Assembly (NCBI GenBank): GCA_964609675.1 | Contig: CAZSRX010000017.1 | Span: 1 to 64,000, forward strand | Direction of reading: 5' to 3' | Source: CAZSRX01 sp964609675 [NCBI: uncultured Bacteroidota bacterium] | GTDB lineage: Bacteria; CLD3; SB21 | Length of the DNA: 64,000 nucleotides | Translations under genes and position numbers: made by a program | Notes under the pieces: model-generated | Told to the model about the DNA's origin: nothing | The model's input: only the letters and a program-made list of their open reading frames with translations | The model's database searches: none | In this document: one piece after another, positions 28,691 to 37,003 of the stretch | Position numbering within the stretch: position 1 is the stretch's first letter | Layout of the letters: each line of letters begins with the position of its first letter

Positions 28691-30454
28691 ATGACCGATG
28701 AAATTCCCAAAAGCGAGTTGGAAAAACAGGCGCTCATCGAAGGTACGGTCTCCGATGAAATGGAACGAAAACTCTTCGAATTATCGGCGTTGTTTGAAAT
28801 CAGCCAATTGCTGAATTCCTCGCTGAACCTGACGGCGATAGCCGATAATATCCTTTTGTCGCCGATGGGCCGCATGATGATTAATCGCGGGTTTTTCCTG
28901 CTCCACCGTGGGGACGGCGATTACGAAATGATTACGCTGAAAGGATTACCGCGCGATTTAATCGGCAAGAAAACGGTCATTCATGACCTGCCACGGAAAC
29001 CCTTCCTCCATACCGAGATTCCTTCAGGCGAAACCGGACTGGAGTTTCTTGCCGATCAGGAAATCCGGCTCTTCCTGCCGATCGTCCTCCGCAACGACGC
29101 CTTAGGATTAATCGGATACGGTAAAAAACTCAGCGGCGGAGGTTATAAGGAAAGTGAAATCGAATTTCTGTCCTCATTGGCAAATATCGCCGCGACCAGC
29201 ATTCAGAACGGCCTCGTATATGACGAGATCCGCCGCGTGAATAAGCAACTCGACCGCAAAATTCAGGAACTGAATACGCTTTTCGACATCGGCAAAGGCC
29301 TGCAGTCCACGCTGGACGCCAAGCAAATTATCAAGCTCCTCGGATACGGCCTCATGGGCGCCAAGATGCTCAATAAGTTCGTCATCCTGCTGCAGCGACA
29401 TGCAGAACCCGAAATTGCCGAACGAAAGGGCCTGGCCGCTTTTGAACTGAGTCGGGAACACATGGTGCAACTTTTCGGCGTTTCCCATCCGTACCTGACC
29501 GAAGACGCGGAGTCGTCGGATATAGATGCCGCTCTCAGCCGGCAGGACATTACCGCGGTCATCCCCATGCGTTCACAGGACCGCACCAAAGGCGTTTTGT
29601 TGATCGGCCATAAAATGCATAAGCAATCCGTGCAGGCCGATGAACTGGATTTTCTGTTTACGCTCGGCAATCAGGCCATGACCGCGCTGGAAAACGCCTG
29701 GTTATTTGAAGATTCCATCGAACGCCGCCGGCTGGAGGAAGAACTTGCGCTGGCCCGTAAAATCCAGCAACGGCTTCTGCCTACAGCCTTTCCGGCCCTG
29801 GATGGTTTTGAGATCTTTGGCCTGAACATTTCCTCCAAACAGGTCGGCGGCGACTATCTGGACGTAATCCGGATAGACGACCACCGTTATTTACTCGCGA
29901 TTGCCGACGTTTCCGGTAAAGGTGTTCCGGCTTCGCTATTGATGAGCAACCTGCAGGCCAGTCTTTTAGCTCTTACACCGGATATGAAAAGCCTCAGCAG
30001 TCTGGTGGCGCGGGTTAATAACATCATCTTTGCCAACACCGATTCCGATAAATTCATAACCTGCTTCTGCGGCATTCTGGACACCGGCGCACGGACACTG
30101 ACGTGCGTGAACGCCGGCCATAACCCGCCGTACCGGATACAAGCCGACGGCAGCCTGCAAACCCTCGAAAAAGGCGGCCTGTTGCTGGGCATGATACCGG
30201 ATATGCCTTATGAGGAAGAAGTGATTCCGTTGCATCCGGGCGAAAGCGTTGTCATGTTTACCGACGGCGTCACCGAAGCCATGAACGAGGAACAACAATT
30301 ATTTGATGAACCCCGTCTGGAAAAAATCCTCACTTCCAACCCCGATATGCCCGCGCAGCCGCTTGTGGAACGAATCGTTCAGGAAGTTAAGCACTTCGCC
30401 GGCGCGGCCCCGCAATCTGATGATATTACGATTTTAATTGTTCACGCAAAATAA
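28691..30454 (+). CDS. GAF-GAF-PP2C serine phosphatase (RsbU/SpoIIE type)
   Basis: A 587-residue soluble phosphatase. Two GAF-like sensor domains (about 30-185 and 195-345) precede a coil and a SpoIIE-type PP2C catalytic domain (about 350-587). Metal-binding aspartates are present in 'GGDYLDV', 'IADVSGKG', 'MFTDGVTEA' and 'QSDDITIL'. Related enzymes dephosphorylate STAS-domain antagonists to trigger partner switching; the STAS protein at 18.4 kb is a candidate substrate. It is the last gene of the run beginning at 27.9 kb before the membrane protein at 30.46 kb. Confidence 0.93.
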   Translation: MTDEIPKSELEKQALIEGTVSDEMERKLFELSALFEISQLLNSSLNLTAIADNILLSPMGRMMINRGFFLLHRGDGDYEMITLKGLPRDLIGKKTVIHDLPRKPFLHTEIPSGETGLEFLADQEIRLFLPIVLRNDALGLIGYGKKLSGGGYKESEIEFLSSLANIAATSIQNGLVYDEIRRVNKQLDRKIQELNTLFDIGKGLQSTLDAKQIIKLLGYGLMGAKMLNKFVILLQRHAEPEIAERKGLAAFELSREHMVQLFGVSHPYLTEDAESSDIDAALSRQDITAVIPMRSQDRTKGVLLIGHKMHKQSVQADELDFLFTLGNQAMTALENAWLFEDSIERRRLEEELALARKIQQRLLPTAFPALDGFEIFGLNISSKQVGGDYLDVIRIDDHRYLLAIADVSGKGVPASLLMSNLQASLLALTPDMKSLSSLVARVNNIIFANTDSDKFITCFCGILDTGARTLTCVNAGHNPPYRIQADGSLQTLEKGGLLLGMIPDMPYEEEVIPLHPGESVVMFTDGVTEAMNEEQQLFDEPRLEKILTSNPDMPAQPLVERIVQEVKHFAGAAPQSDDITILIVHAK

Positions 30455-30463
30455 CTATCCTTT

Positions 30464-31345
30464 ATGACCATGAAAAATACATTACTTATCATGGCCCGCT
30501 GGTTTATCGGCGCGGTGTTTATTCTTTCAGCGGTTACCAAACTTGCCGGCACGGGCGTATTCGAAATATCCCTCATCGAACAGGGCATCACACCGGACCG
30601 CTTCACCGCCGCCATACTGACGCGGCTTTTAATCGGATTCGAAATCTTCCTTGCCGTTTCATTTTTCCTTCCCTTCCTCCTGCGCCGCGTAATTATTCCC
30701 CTGACACTGGCTACGCTCATGGGCTTCACGCTGTACCTCGCGTATTTCCTTTTGTTCCGTTCCGAAATGGAGGATTGCGGCTGTTTCGGCGAAATGATTA
30801 AAATGACCCCACTGGAATCTATTCTGAAAAATATCGTGCTTATTGCCGTCGTTTTGTTTATTTACCGGTACTACCGGACAGACAACAAGCAATGGTTGCC
30901 GGCTGTTTTATTATATAGCCTCTGCACCGTTCTCATATTTATTTTCTTCCCTATCCGTTCGGTGGAAAATCTGACCTTTGCTAAATACACGCGCTTCGAG
31001 AATAAAGGCATTGTGGATCTCACGCAGGGCGACAAACTGGTTGTCCTTCTGAGTATGGACTGCGAAGACTGTCTGGATAAAGCCACTAAACTCAGCGAGT
31101 TATACCGAACCGAAAGAAAACTGCCGGAACTGTATTATTTTATTTGGGGCGACCACGACTCCCTTTCCACTTTCATGACACGCTCGCAGTCCGAATTCCC
31201 TTATCTTTTGCTCTCCGATGCTGATTTTTTCAGCATGATTGGCGATGCGCCGCCCCGCCTGTATTGGCTTCAAAACGGCGAAGTTAAAGAATACTGGGAT
31301 AAAGATATTATCGAACGTTTAAGAAAAACCTTTTCTTTGAAGTAA
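30464..31345 (+). CDS. MauE/DoxX-like membrane protein with C-terminal thioredoxin-like domain
   Basis: A 293-residue protein in two parts. Residues 1-130 form a four-helix MauE/DoxX-type membrane domain with a conserved 'DCGCFGE' in the loop between helices. Further hydrophobic stretches follow at about 120-165. The C-terminal part (about 175-293) looks thioredoxin-like, with a C-x2-C in 'LLSMDCEDCLDKA' and a late beta segment 'PPRLYWLQNGEVKEYW'. MauE-type proteins pass electrons or thiols across the membrane; the fused domain would be the periplasmic partner. It starts 9 bases after the PP2C gene. Confidence 0.82.
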   Translation: MTMKNTLLIMARWFIGAVFILSAVTKLAGTGVFEISLIEQGITPDRFTAAILTRLLIGFEIFLAVSFFLPFLLRRVIIPLTLATLMGFTLYLAYFLLFRSEMEDCGCFGEMIKMTPLESILKNIVLIAVVLFIYRYYRTDNKQWLPAVLLYSLCTVLIFIFFPIRSVENLTFAKYTRFENKGIVDLTQGDKLVVLLSMDCEDCLDKATKLSELYRTERKLPELYYFIWGDHDSLSTFMTRSQSEFPYLLLSDADFFSMIGDAPPRLYWLQNGEVKEYWDKDIIERLRKTFSLK

Positions 31346-31782
31346 AGACTATAGCGCTGTTAGAGGGCACAATATTTACCCGTTGTTAAGCAATACCCAA
31401 CAAATTCATACGGGAAATAATTTAAAATCAAAGCGATTCCGATAAGCTCAAAAACCTTTATACCGTTCATCGTGACAATTCGGCTATTTACCGGAAAGTA
31501 TCTTCGCCCGGTAAAGAATTCGCTGAAATGGGCGGCCATTGAGTGGGTTTGATTTGAAGCGAGAGACCTTGACGAATTCGAATTATTTATTATCCGGCAG
31601 TGCGAAGAAACTATGGCCATCCCTGCCGAAGCCAGGGGAGGTTCGGACCTGTGGATGAAATTATTACCCGCGGATTGTTTGACGCGAAATAAGCCATAAC
31701 AGCGATCGCATCGGGCGACGGTTTATACTGCCGGCTTCCTGAAAAATACCTTCTATGTGGATGGATATTCAGAAAAATAAAT
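31346..31782. other. Gene-free region
   Basis: About 440 bases between convergent genes. Short open frames occur but have atypical composition and no recognisable product. No clear terminator hairpin was found for either flanking gene. Confidence 0.5.
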
Positions 31783-32277
31783 TTATAGAATCCATTCGGT
31801 CTTATTCAGATATCGGTTAATCAACTGAATTATCTCCCTGATGTAAGACGGTAGTTCGCGAATGTCGTTGTAATGCAGGGAACAGTCCTTCACTCCTTCC
31901 AGCAGCATCTCGCAAGACGTAATATGAATCCATTTGGAAGCTGTCGTTCCGGATCCTCGAATATCGCACAGACTGTCGGCGCGGAACAGTTCAAAGACAT
32001 CGCCCACCACTTCGGGCGATTCAATGGGATAGGTAAAAGCCAGCCGGCCGCCGGGCGCTTTGATAATATTCATGGTCCGGTTTGAGTAAAACTCGACCAT
32101 TTTCCGATCCTGACCGTTTTCGTAATAAAGTACGATATAGGACCAGGGAATTCTTCTTATTAAAGGTGTTGTAGCCGATTCCTCTTTTTTGACGGTTTTT
32201 TTCGGCGAGCAACCCAGCCCCGCAACCAGAAACAAAGTCAGCAGATAAATAAAATATCGTCTTCTGGAATCAGCCAC
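31783..32277 (-). CDS. Putative lipoprotein of unknown function
   Basis: A 164-residue protein when started at the GTG at 32277. This start places a basic N-terminus, a hydrophobic stretch and a Cys ('LFLVAGLGCSPKK') in the order expected for a lipoprotein signal. An in-frame ATG farther upstream would give a long polar leader and overlap the rhodanese gene. The mature part begins with a Lys/Glu linker and contains two Cys residues ('SLCDI', 'TSCEM') that could pair. I do not recognise a family. It follows the rhodanese gene by 37 bases, so the two are probably an operon. Confidence 0.65.
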   Translation of the reverse strand: MADSRRRYFIYLLTLFLVAGLGCSPKKTVKKEESATTPLIRRIPWSYIVLYYENGQDRKMVEFYSNRTMNIIKAPGGRLAFTYPIESPEVVGDVFELFRADSLCDIRGSGTTASKWIHITSCEMLLEGVKDCSLHYNDIRELPSYIREIIQLINRYLNKTEWIL

Positions 32278-32314
32278 TACGCGATGAGCCTGAATGATAA
32301 TTGTAAATGAATGG

Positions 32315-32782
32315 TTATTTCTTTTTTTCCTCATCCAGCGGATAGCCGGCCGCTCGCCATTCATCCATGCCGCCGGGGAATACCATCACATTCCGGTACC
32401 CTTTCTGAACCATGATCTGCGCCAGTTGATCGGCCTGATCGCATCCGGGACCCCCGCAAAAAATCACCACCGCCTGATCTTTCTTTATCATCGGCAATAA
32501 ATCGCTCGTATCGGCAATACGATAATAAAGTGAGATTGCATCCTTGATGTGAGCTTTTTTATAAAGAAACGGATGACGGGCGTCAATGAATACAGCCAGT
32601 TTTTCTGTGAATAAGGTAAAGGCTTCGTCAATCGTTAATGTACGTATGGAATCGGAGTCTGTCTGAAAAGCAATGTTTTTGGCAAAAAAATTAAAAAGAC
32701 AAGGATTGGATGTTGGGCAAACAAATCCTGCATCTACATAAAAAAAGTCGATGAAAAAAAATAATAAAATGATCGCGCGCAT
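32315..32782 (-). CDS. Exported rhodanese-domain protein
   Basis: A 155-residue protein with an N-terminal hydrophobic segment (about 1-19) and a single rhodanese domain (about 45-150). The domain shows 'VFIDARHPFLYKKAHIKDAI' and the active-site loop 'FCGGPGCDQADQLA', whose first Cys is the usual sulfur carrier. Two more Cys ('CPTSNPC') sit just after the hydrophobic segment. It would handle sulfane sulfur outside the cytoplasmic membrane. The MauE/DoxX-thioredoxin fusion 1 kb away, on the other strand, may be functionally linked, as such pairs are common, but that is inference. Confidence 0.85.
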   Translation of the reverse strand: MRAIILLFFFIDFFYVDAGFVCPTSNPCLFNFFAKNIAFQTDSDSIRTLTIDEAFTLFTEKLAVFIDARHPFLYKKAHIKDAISLYYRIADTSDLLPMIKKDQAVVIFCGGPGCDQADQLAQIMVQKGYRNVMVFPGGMDEWRAAGYPLDEEKKK

Positions 32783-32886
32783 ACCACTTCTTGTTTGCTA
32801 CTAATATATACTCTTTAAATGATATTTCAAAATGAGTTTTAAAATATTTTAAATAATCATTGCTATGTTGAAATATAAAGGTACCT

Positions 32887-32892
32887 TATAAT
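32887..32892 (+). promoter_or_regulatory. Possible -10 element
   Basis: A TATAAT about 35 bases upstream of the strong ribosome-binding site (GGGAGGGG) of the gene at 32928. No good -35 hexamer at 16-18 bases was found, so support is weak. Confidence 0.3.
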
Positions 32893-32927
32893 AAACATTT
32901 TTTCATCAAACTATAGGGAGGGGCTTT

Positions 32928-34541
32928 ATGTTCACAAGATTTTGTAGTTTATTCGGTTTTGTGCCGATCTTCACTTTTATGTTTTTTACGTTTTATCTTA
33001 TTCCGGAAACATCCAACGCGCAATTTGATAAAATCAAAAAGACGGTAGATAAGAACAAAAAAGAGAATAAGGAAAAAAAAGATAAAAAAACTACAAACAC
33101 AGGAAAAGAGGACACCGGTAAAGCAGGAAACGATGCCAGTACAACAAGCGGTTCCGGTACAGGCACGAGTTCAGCCGGTTCCGGCAGCCAGCAGAAAAAC
33201 AAGCAGGCCCAGCGGGAAGAACACGAAACGTATTTAAAGAAATTACGGAGTGACGCCTGGGAATATTACGACACACCGGTAACTATGGAATATGGTACGG
33301 AAAATTCAGAAAAAATTCTTAACCTGGCCAGGGCGTTTGATTACTATCCCCGGGCAATCATTGCGGACTCTATTTGTTACAAAGTCTATACTACAAAAGA
33401 TTTAGAAACCGGGACGATTTGGACGAACTTTGTATGGGTAGTAAAAACATTCTGGGAATTGTATCCGAATAAGCTGGCAAAAGAATTTGAACCGGCCATT
33501 CAGGGATGCATGAAAAGAGCGGCCGATTACAAGGCCAATGGCAATCTGGCCGAGGCAAAAAATTGGGCGGGCGCGGGACTGAATTACATTAATGCGCTCA
33601 AAATCATTCAGAGTCCAGGTCATCAGGACGGCGCTAAATTGGCAGCGACTTATGAAAAAGAAGTCCAGTCGATGTATACTGACCTGAAAATGAAGATCGG
33701 AGCGAAATTTTATACCAGCCGCCTGCATGCGGACCAGGCGCTAAATATCGTTTTCTCCAAAAAACCGATAGTGATAAAAACCGAAGACGCGGCTTCGTTC
33801 ACGAATGCGTTTACTCTGGGCGACAATATTTACGCTATGGGTTATTTTGAATCCGATCTTAACGCGTTATCCACATCGGAGAAAAAATACAACGTCGCGT
33901 TTTACATCGATACGGATCCGAATTATTCCGGAGAACCGGACTTCTATACAACCTATCCGATTTCGGCGGTAACTGGCAAGAATTCATACGCCTATGCTGA
34001 AATCATACCCGCGTTCGCCGCCAACAACCAGACCGAATCCCTGGACATCATGCGAAACCTGAAACGGCTCAAAATGGGTAAACACAACATCATGATGAAG
34101 TTCCTGAATTTCAAAGCGGATGTCCTGGCGAAAGGTTACTTCACGCTCGACTGCACTTCCGATGGAATGACGAAGTTTGAACAATGGATAGCCCCGTTCG
34201 AGGATCGTGAACTTGAAAAAGTACGTATGCCCAAAGCGGAGCAAAGCAATCCCACACTCGAATCGGACATGAAGCGGGTACTGAAAGAAGTCTATCCCGA
34301 CTGGACTGTGCTGAGGCTGGTCATCGCCGAAAAAAACTGGACCATTGAAAAAAATTCCATCACCGGCGAAATCGAGTACCGCCATATTGGTACATCGGTG
34401 GCAATCAAAGATCAGTCTGGCGAATGCCGCGTGTACTGGGTTTCCTTCAAGCAGAATTACGCCAACGGCAAGTACGGCGAACTATGGAAACACGGCGTTG
34501 GTGACAATGAAAAAATTAAATGCGAAAATGTCATGAAGTAA
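32928..34541 (+). CDS. Large exported protein of unknown function
   Basis: A 537-residue protein I do not recognise. A hydrophobic signal-like segment (about 1-31, ending N-A-Q) is followed by a low-complexity Lys/Glu/Asp stretch and a Gly/Ser/Thr linker (about 35-95). The folded part begins with a helical region (about 100-260) and continues into a beta-rich part containing 'NVAFYIDTDPNYSGEP' and 'YWVSFKQNY'. The ribosome-binding site is unusually strong (GGGAGGGG), suggesting high expression, and an intrinsic terminator follows. It is probably a monocistronic, abundant envelope protein. Confidence 0.75.
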   Translation: MFTRFCSLFGFVPIFTFMFFTFYLIPETSNAQFDKIKKTVDKNKKENKEKKDKKTTNTGKEDTGKAGNDASTTSGSGTGTSSAGSGSQQKNKQAQREEHETYLKKLRSDAWEYYDTPVTMEYGTENSEKILNLARAFDYYPRAIIADSICYKVYTTKDLETGTIWTNFVWVVKTFWELYPNKLAKEFEPAIQGCMKRAADYKANGNLAEAKNWAGAGLNYINALKIIQSPGHQDGAKLAATYEKEVQSMYTDLKMKIGAKFYTSRLHADQALNIVFSKKPIVIKTEDAASFTNAFTLGDNIYAMGYFESDLNALSTSEKKYNVAFYIDTDPNYSGEPDFYTTYPISAVTGKNSYAYAEIIPAFAANNQTESLDIMRNLKRLKMGKHNIMMKFLNFKADVLAKGYFTLDCTSDGMTKFEQWIAPFEDRELEKVRMPKAEQSNPTLESDMKRVLKEVYPDWTVLRLVIAEKNWTIEKNSITGEIEYRHIGTSVAIKDQSGECRVYWVSFKQNYANGKYGELWKHGVGDNEKIKCENVMK

Positions 34542-34560
34542 TGACTATCGTCCGATTTAT

Positions 34561-34591
34561 AAAAAAGCCTCCCTATCCGGGAGGTTTTTTT
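34561..34591 (+). terminator. Rho-independent terminator
   Basis: A CCTCC/GGAGG stem (34568-34572 with 34580-34584, extended by C73-G79) is preceded by A6 and followed by T7, 20 bases after the stop of the exported protein gene. The A and T tracts make it potentially bidirectional. Confidence 0.85.
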
Positions 34592-35290
34592 GACTACTGT
34601 ATTTTTCTGTCACAGACCGATGGAGTACTGCGCTATTCCCGGCAGCGAAATTAAGGATTCTCGGAATTTATTCCTTTGTGACGGTATATTTAATATTTTA
34701 CATTTCATTGTAAAATGGTCAACTTGATGAAAAATTGCGTTTTCCTGGAACAGCCGAATACTGAAAACGTGGACGTCACTAGAATTTCAGCCTGCCGAAC
34801 CGCATCGGTATGTTCTATCACAGGGTAAATCGTAAACCTGTCAAAGTCTCAAAAACATCTTGGATTCGACGTTTCCGTTACGGAATCCAAACCATCACTG
34901 ATTGGATTAGGCATCCGTTAGACTCCTCGGAGTATGCAGGTTGCACGTTATTCACACTGTAACATCTTTCTCAAAAAGAAAAAAGAACAAGCAGAAATGA
35001 AAAACTTCATATAAATTATACCATAAGCAATCCATTCAAAATTCCATTTTCCTATGAGCCATCACAATTTTTTGGTTTTATTATTGAGGGAACCATCGTC
35101 GGTCCGGCATTTTAGAAAACGCTCTTTTTTATGAAATAAAATTCAGGAAAAAACGTTTTCTATAAGGTTGAATTAAAGTAAAAGCGCAATAAACAGTTAT
35201 CTAAATCCGAAAGGAGCTTATCGAACACCTTGTAATTCCGGTTTTTTTATATTGATGACATGAACAATTAACAAAACAAGGAGACAAAAC
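34592..35290. other. Gene-free region
   Basis: About 700 bases between the terminator at 34.57 kb and the lipoprotein gene at 35.29 kb. It is AT-rich and broken by stops in all frames. A GGATTC/GAATCC hairpin lies at about 34862-34888. The promoter of the next gene should lie near the right end, but no convincing hexamer pair was found. Confidence 0.5.
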
Positions 35291-36055
35291 ATGAAAAATC
35301 TGACAGGCAAAACACTTTGGCTGAAGGGATTGACGGCGCTCATGGCATTATCTTTCGTATGGTACGGTTGCGGAAGTTCAGAGACCGCTGTGCAGAGTGA
35401 TTCCGGCAGTAAAGAAGAAAAAGTCGTCAAAGAGAACAAGGAAGTGAAAAAAGACAAGACGGAAAAGACTTCGGCAAAGAAAGAAAAGGAAGTAAAATTT
35501 GAGAAAACCGGAACTTCCGCAGACGCTTTTCTTAAGGCCGCCTTTGACCTTCACAAAAGCATGAAAGATTTCAATCAAAGTTATGAGGATACCAAAATAT
35601 ACATTCACCTCCTTTTGAGTAATCCTTCCGGACTGATCGGCAAGGACGTAGCATCGGCGGTTGGCGCGGCCCGTGACGCCGGTAGCGTTCCGGCGAATCT
35701 GCAGATCGGAGATTTGAATGCCCTGTTCGACAGCAAGAAAGACGCGCTGAAAGACCTGAAAGACGCGGCGATTAAAAACAGTATCACTGAACTGGTCACC
35801 AGCGTCAAAACCATGATTACCTCGCTCGGTACGGTGCCTGGCGACGCGGTGAAACTCATCAACGAAGGCAAGGAACTGCCCGACAAACTCAAGGCCGAGA
35901 TGACCGGCATGAAGGCTGCGAAACTTCCCGGCGTGGTAAAAAAAGTTGCTGATTCCTCCAAGGAACTGACAACCTGTTCCGAAGAAGCGCCAAAAATGGT
36001 AACGAACCTTACGGAAATCGTCGCTCTGCTTGAAAAAATAGTCAATCTGATGTGA
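35291..36055 (+). CDS. Putative lipoprotein with Lys/Glu-rich linker
   Basis: A 254-residue protein of unknown function. The N-terminus is basic then hydrophobic, ending at a Cys ('FVWYGCGSS', about residue 27), as in a lipoprotein signal. A long Lys/Glu/Asp-rich stretch (about 35-75) could span the periplasm or contact peptidoglycan. The remaining 180 residues are predicted helical with regular hydrophobic spacing and almost no aromatic residues, suggesting a coiled or helical-bundle fold. AAGGAGA lies 7 bases before the ATG and a strong terminator follows the stop, so it is monocistronic. Confidence 0.75.
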   Translation: MKNLTGKTLWLKGLTALMALSFVWYGCGSSETAVQSDSGSKEEKVVKENKEVKKDKTEKTSAKKEKEVKFEKTGTSADAFLKAAFDLHKSMKDFNQSYEDTKIYIHLLLSNPSGLIGKDVASAVGAARDAGSVPANLQIGDLNALFDSKKDALKDLKDAAIKNSITELVTSVKTMITSLGTVPGDAVKLINEGKELPDKLKAEMTGMKAAKLPGVVKKVADSSKELTTCSEEAPKMVTNLTEIVALLEKIVNLM

Positions 36056-36073
36056 TAGAAATAAATTCCAAAA

Positions 36074-36110
36074 AAAACTCCGGAACATTGTGTTCCGGAG
36101 TTTTTTTTTA
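36074..36110 (+). terminator. Strong rho-independent terminator
   Basis: A perfect 11-base stem (ACTCCGGAACA paired with TGTTCCGGAGT) around the loop TTG, preceded by A residues and followed by a run of T, starts about 22 bases after the lipoprotein stop codon. It could act in both directions. Confidence 0.93.
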
Positions 36111-36111
36111 T

Positions 36112-37003
36112 ATCACCACATTTCTGCATGCAATGCTCCGCCGATAGTTGATTCGGAGAAATCCGCCTGTGTTTGGAGGATGAAATTCAGGGAAAGGTCA
36201 TATGCTTTTGCTTTACGGAATATATCCTTGAGAACTTAAAAAATGAAATACCTAATCATTGATCAAACGGTAATGATGGTTGAATTATTCATATCGTATC
36301 ATGAAGACTCACTATAAATCGTCTGAATATGGTAACATATAAATTTCAAAGACCATGCTGCGCTGAAGACCACGCGATTTTGTTATGCAAACCATCACGG
36401 ATACCCATGGCTTATCGTTCAGTCAGGACTATTCTTCTGTGCGCTGGCAATCGGTGTCGCATGGCGTTTTTTGAATAATTTTATCCTGCTCGTTGCCGCC
36501 GTCGGAAAGTCATAAACTTGGCCGCCTGGAAGAACGCACCCGGAAGCGCATCCGGCAATCGAAATACCCGGTAAATTCGAACCGTATTTCGACTTTGGGA
36601 ACGAACCCTGAAACCGCTGGGCAGGGAAGCAATCACCCGCAGTTTTATCACTCTGCCCTGCCGGCACCCGCTAGAATGTCCATACCGGCCGCTGGTCGGT
36701 ATCATCCGCAATACCTGCGGCCTGCATAACCGAAACATCGGAAAAATCCGTAACCGTGAGCGAACAACCGAATTTACAATCGATGGAAAATTTACCGAAC
36801 GAATGCTAATGAAACGAAAAGGAATCATGTTCGCAGGAAAACGGATTACGGTTCGGATCGTCGGTGAATATCCCGAAAAAAATTCGGCATCCGAAAAAAA
36901 CATTTCCTCGCCACCCCCTTTGATAAAAAAACAACCATAGGTTCAGAACGAAAATAATACCCGATAGAAGTAGGACCGGATTATCAGCGCTTCAAAATAC
37001 GCG
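36112..37003. other. Region without intact gene, possibly decayed coding DNA
   Basis: About 890 bases with no supportable gene. The first 250 bases are AT-rich. From about 36400 to 36950 the base composition becomes coding-like and fragments of open frame on the plus strand are interrupted by stops and apparent frame changes (for example a hydrophobic stretch at about 36437-36510). I cannot name a parent gene. It borders the polysaccharide locus. Confidence 0.35.

Noticed and set aside
31360-31620. An 86-codon minus-strand open frame in the gap after the MauE-like gene
   Set aside because: No ribosome-binding site or recognisable domain, and odd amino-acid composition; most likely chance.
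36481-36903. A 140-codon minus-strand open frame in the gene-free region
   Set aside because: Arg-rich composition without domains; looks like a mirror of decayed coding DNA rather than a gene.
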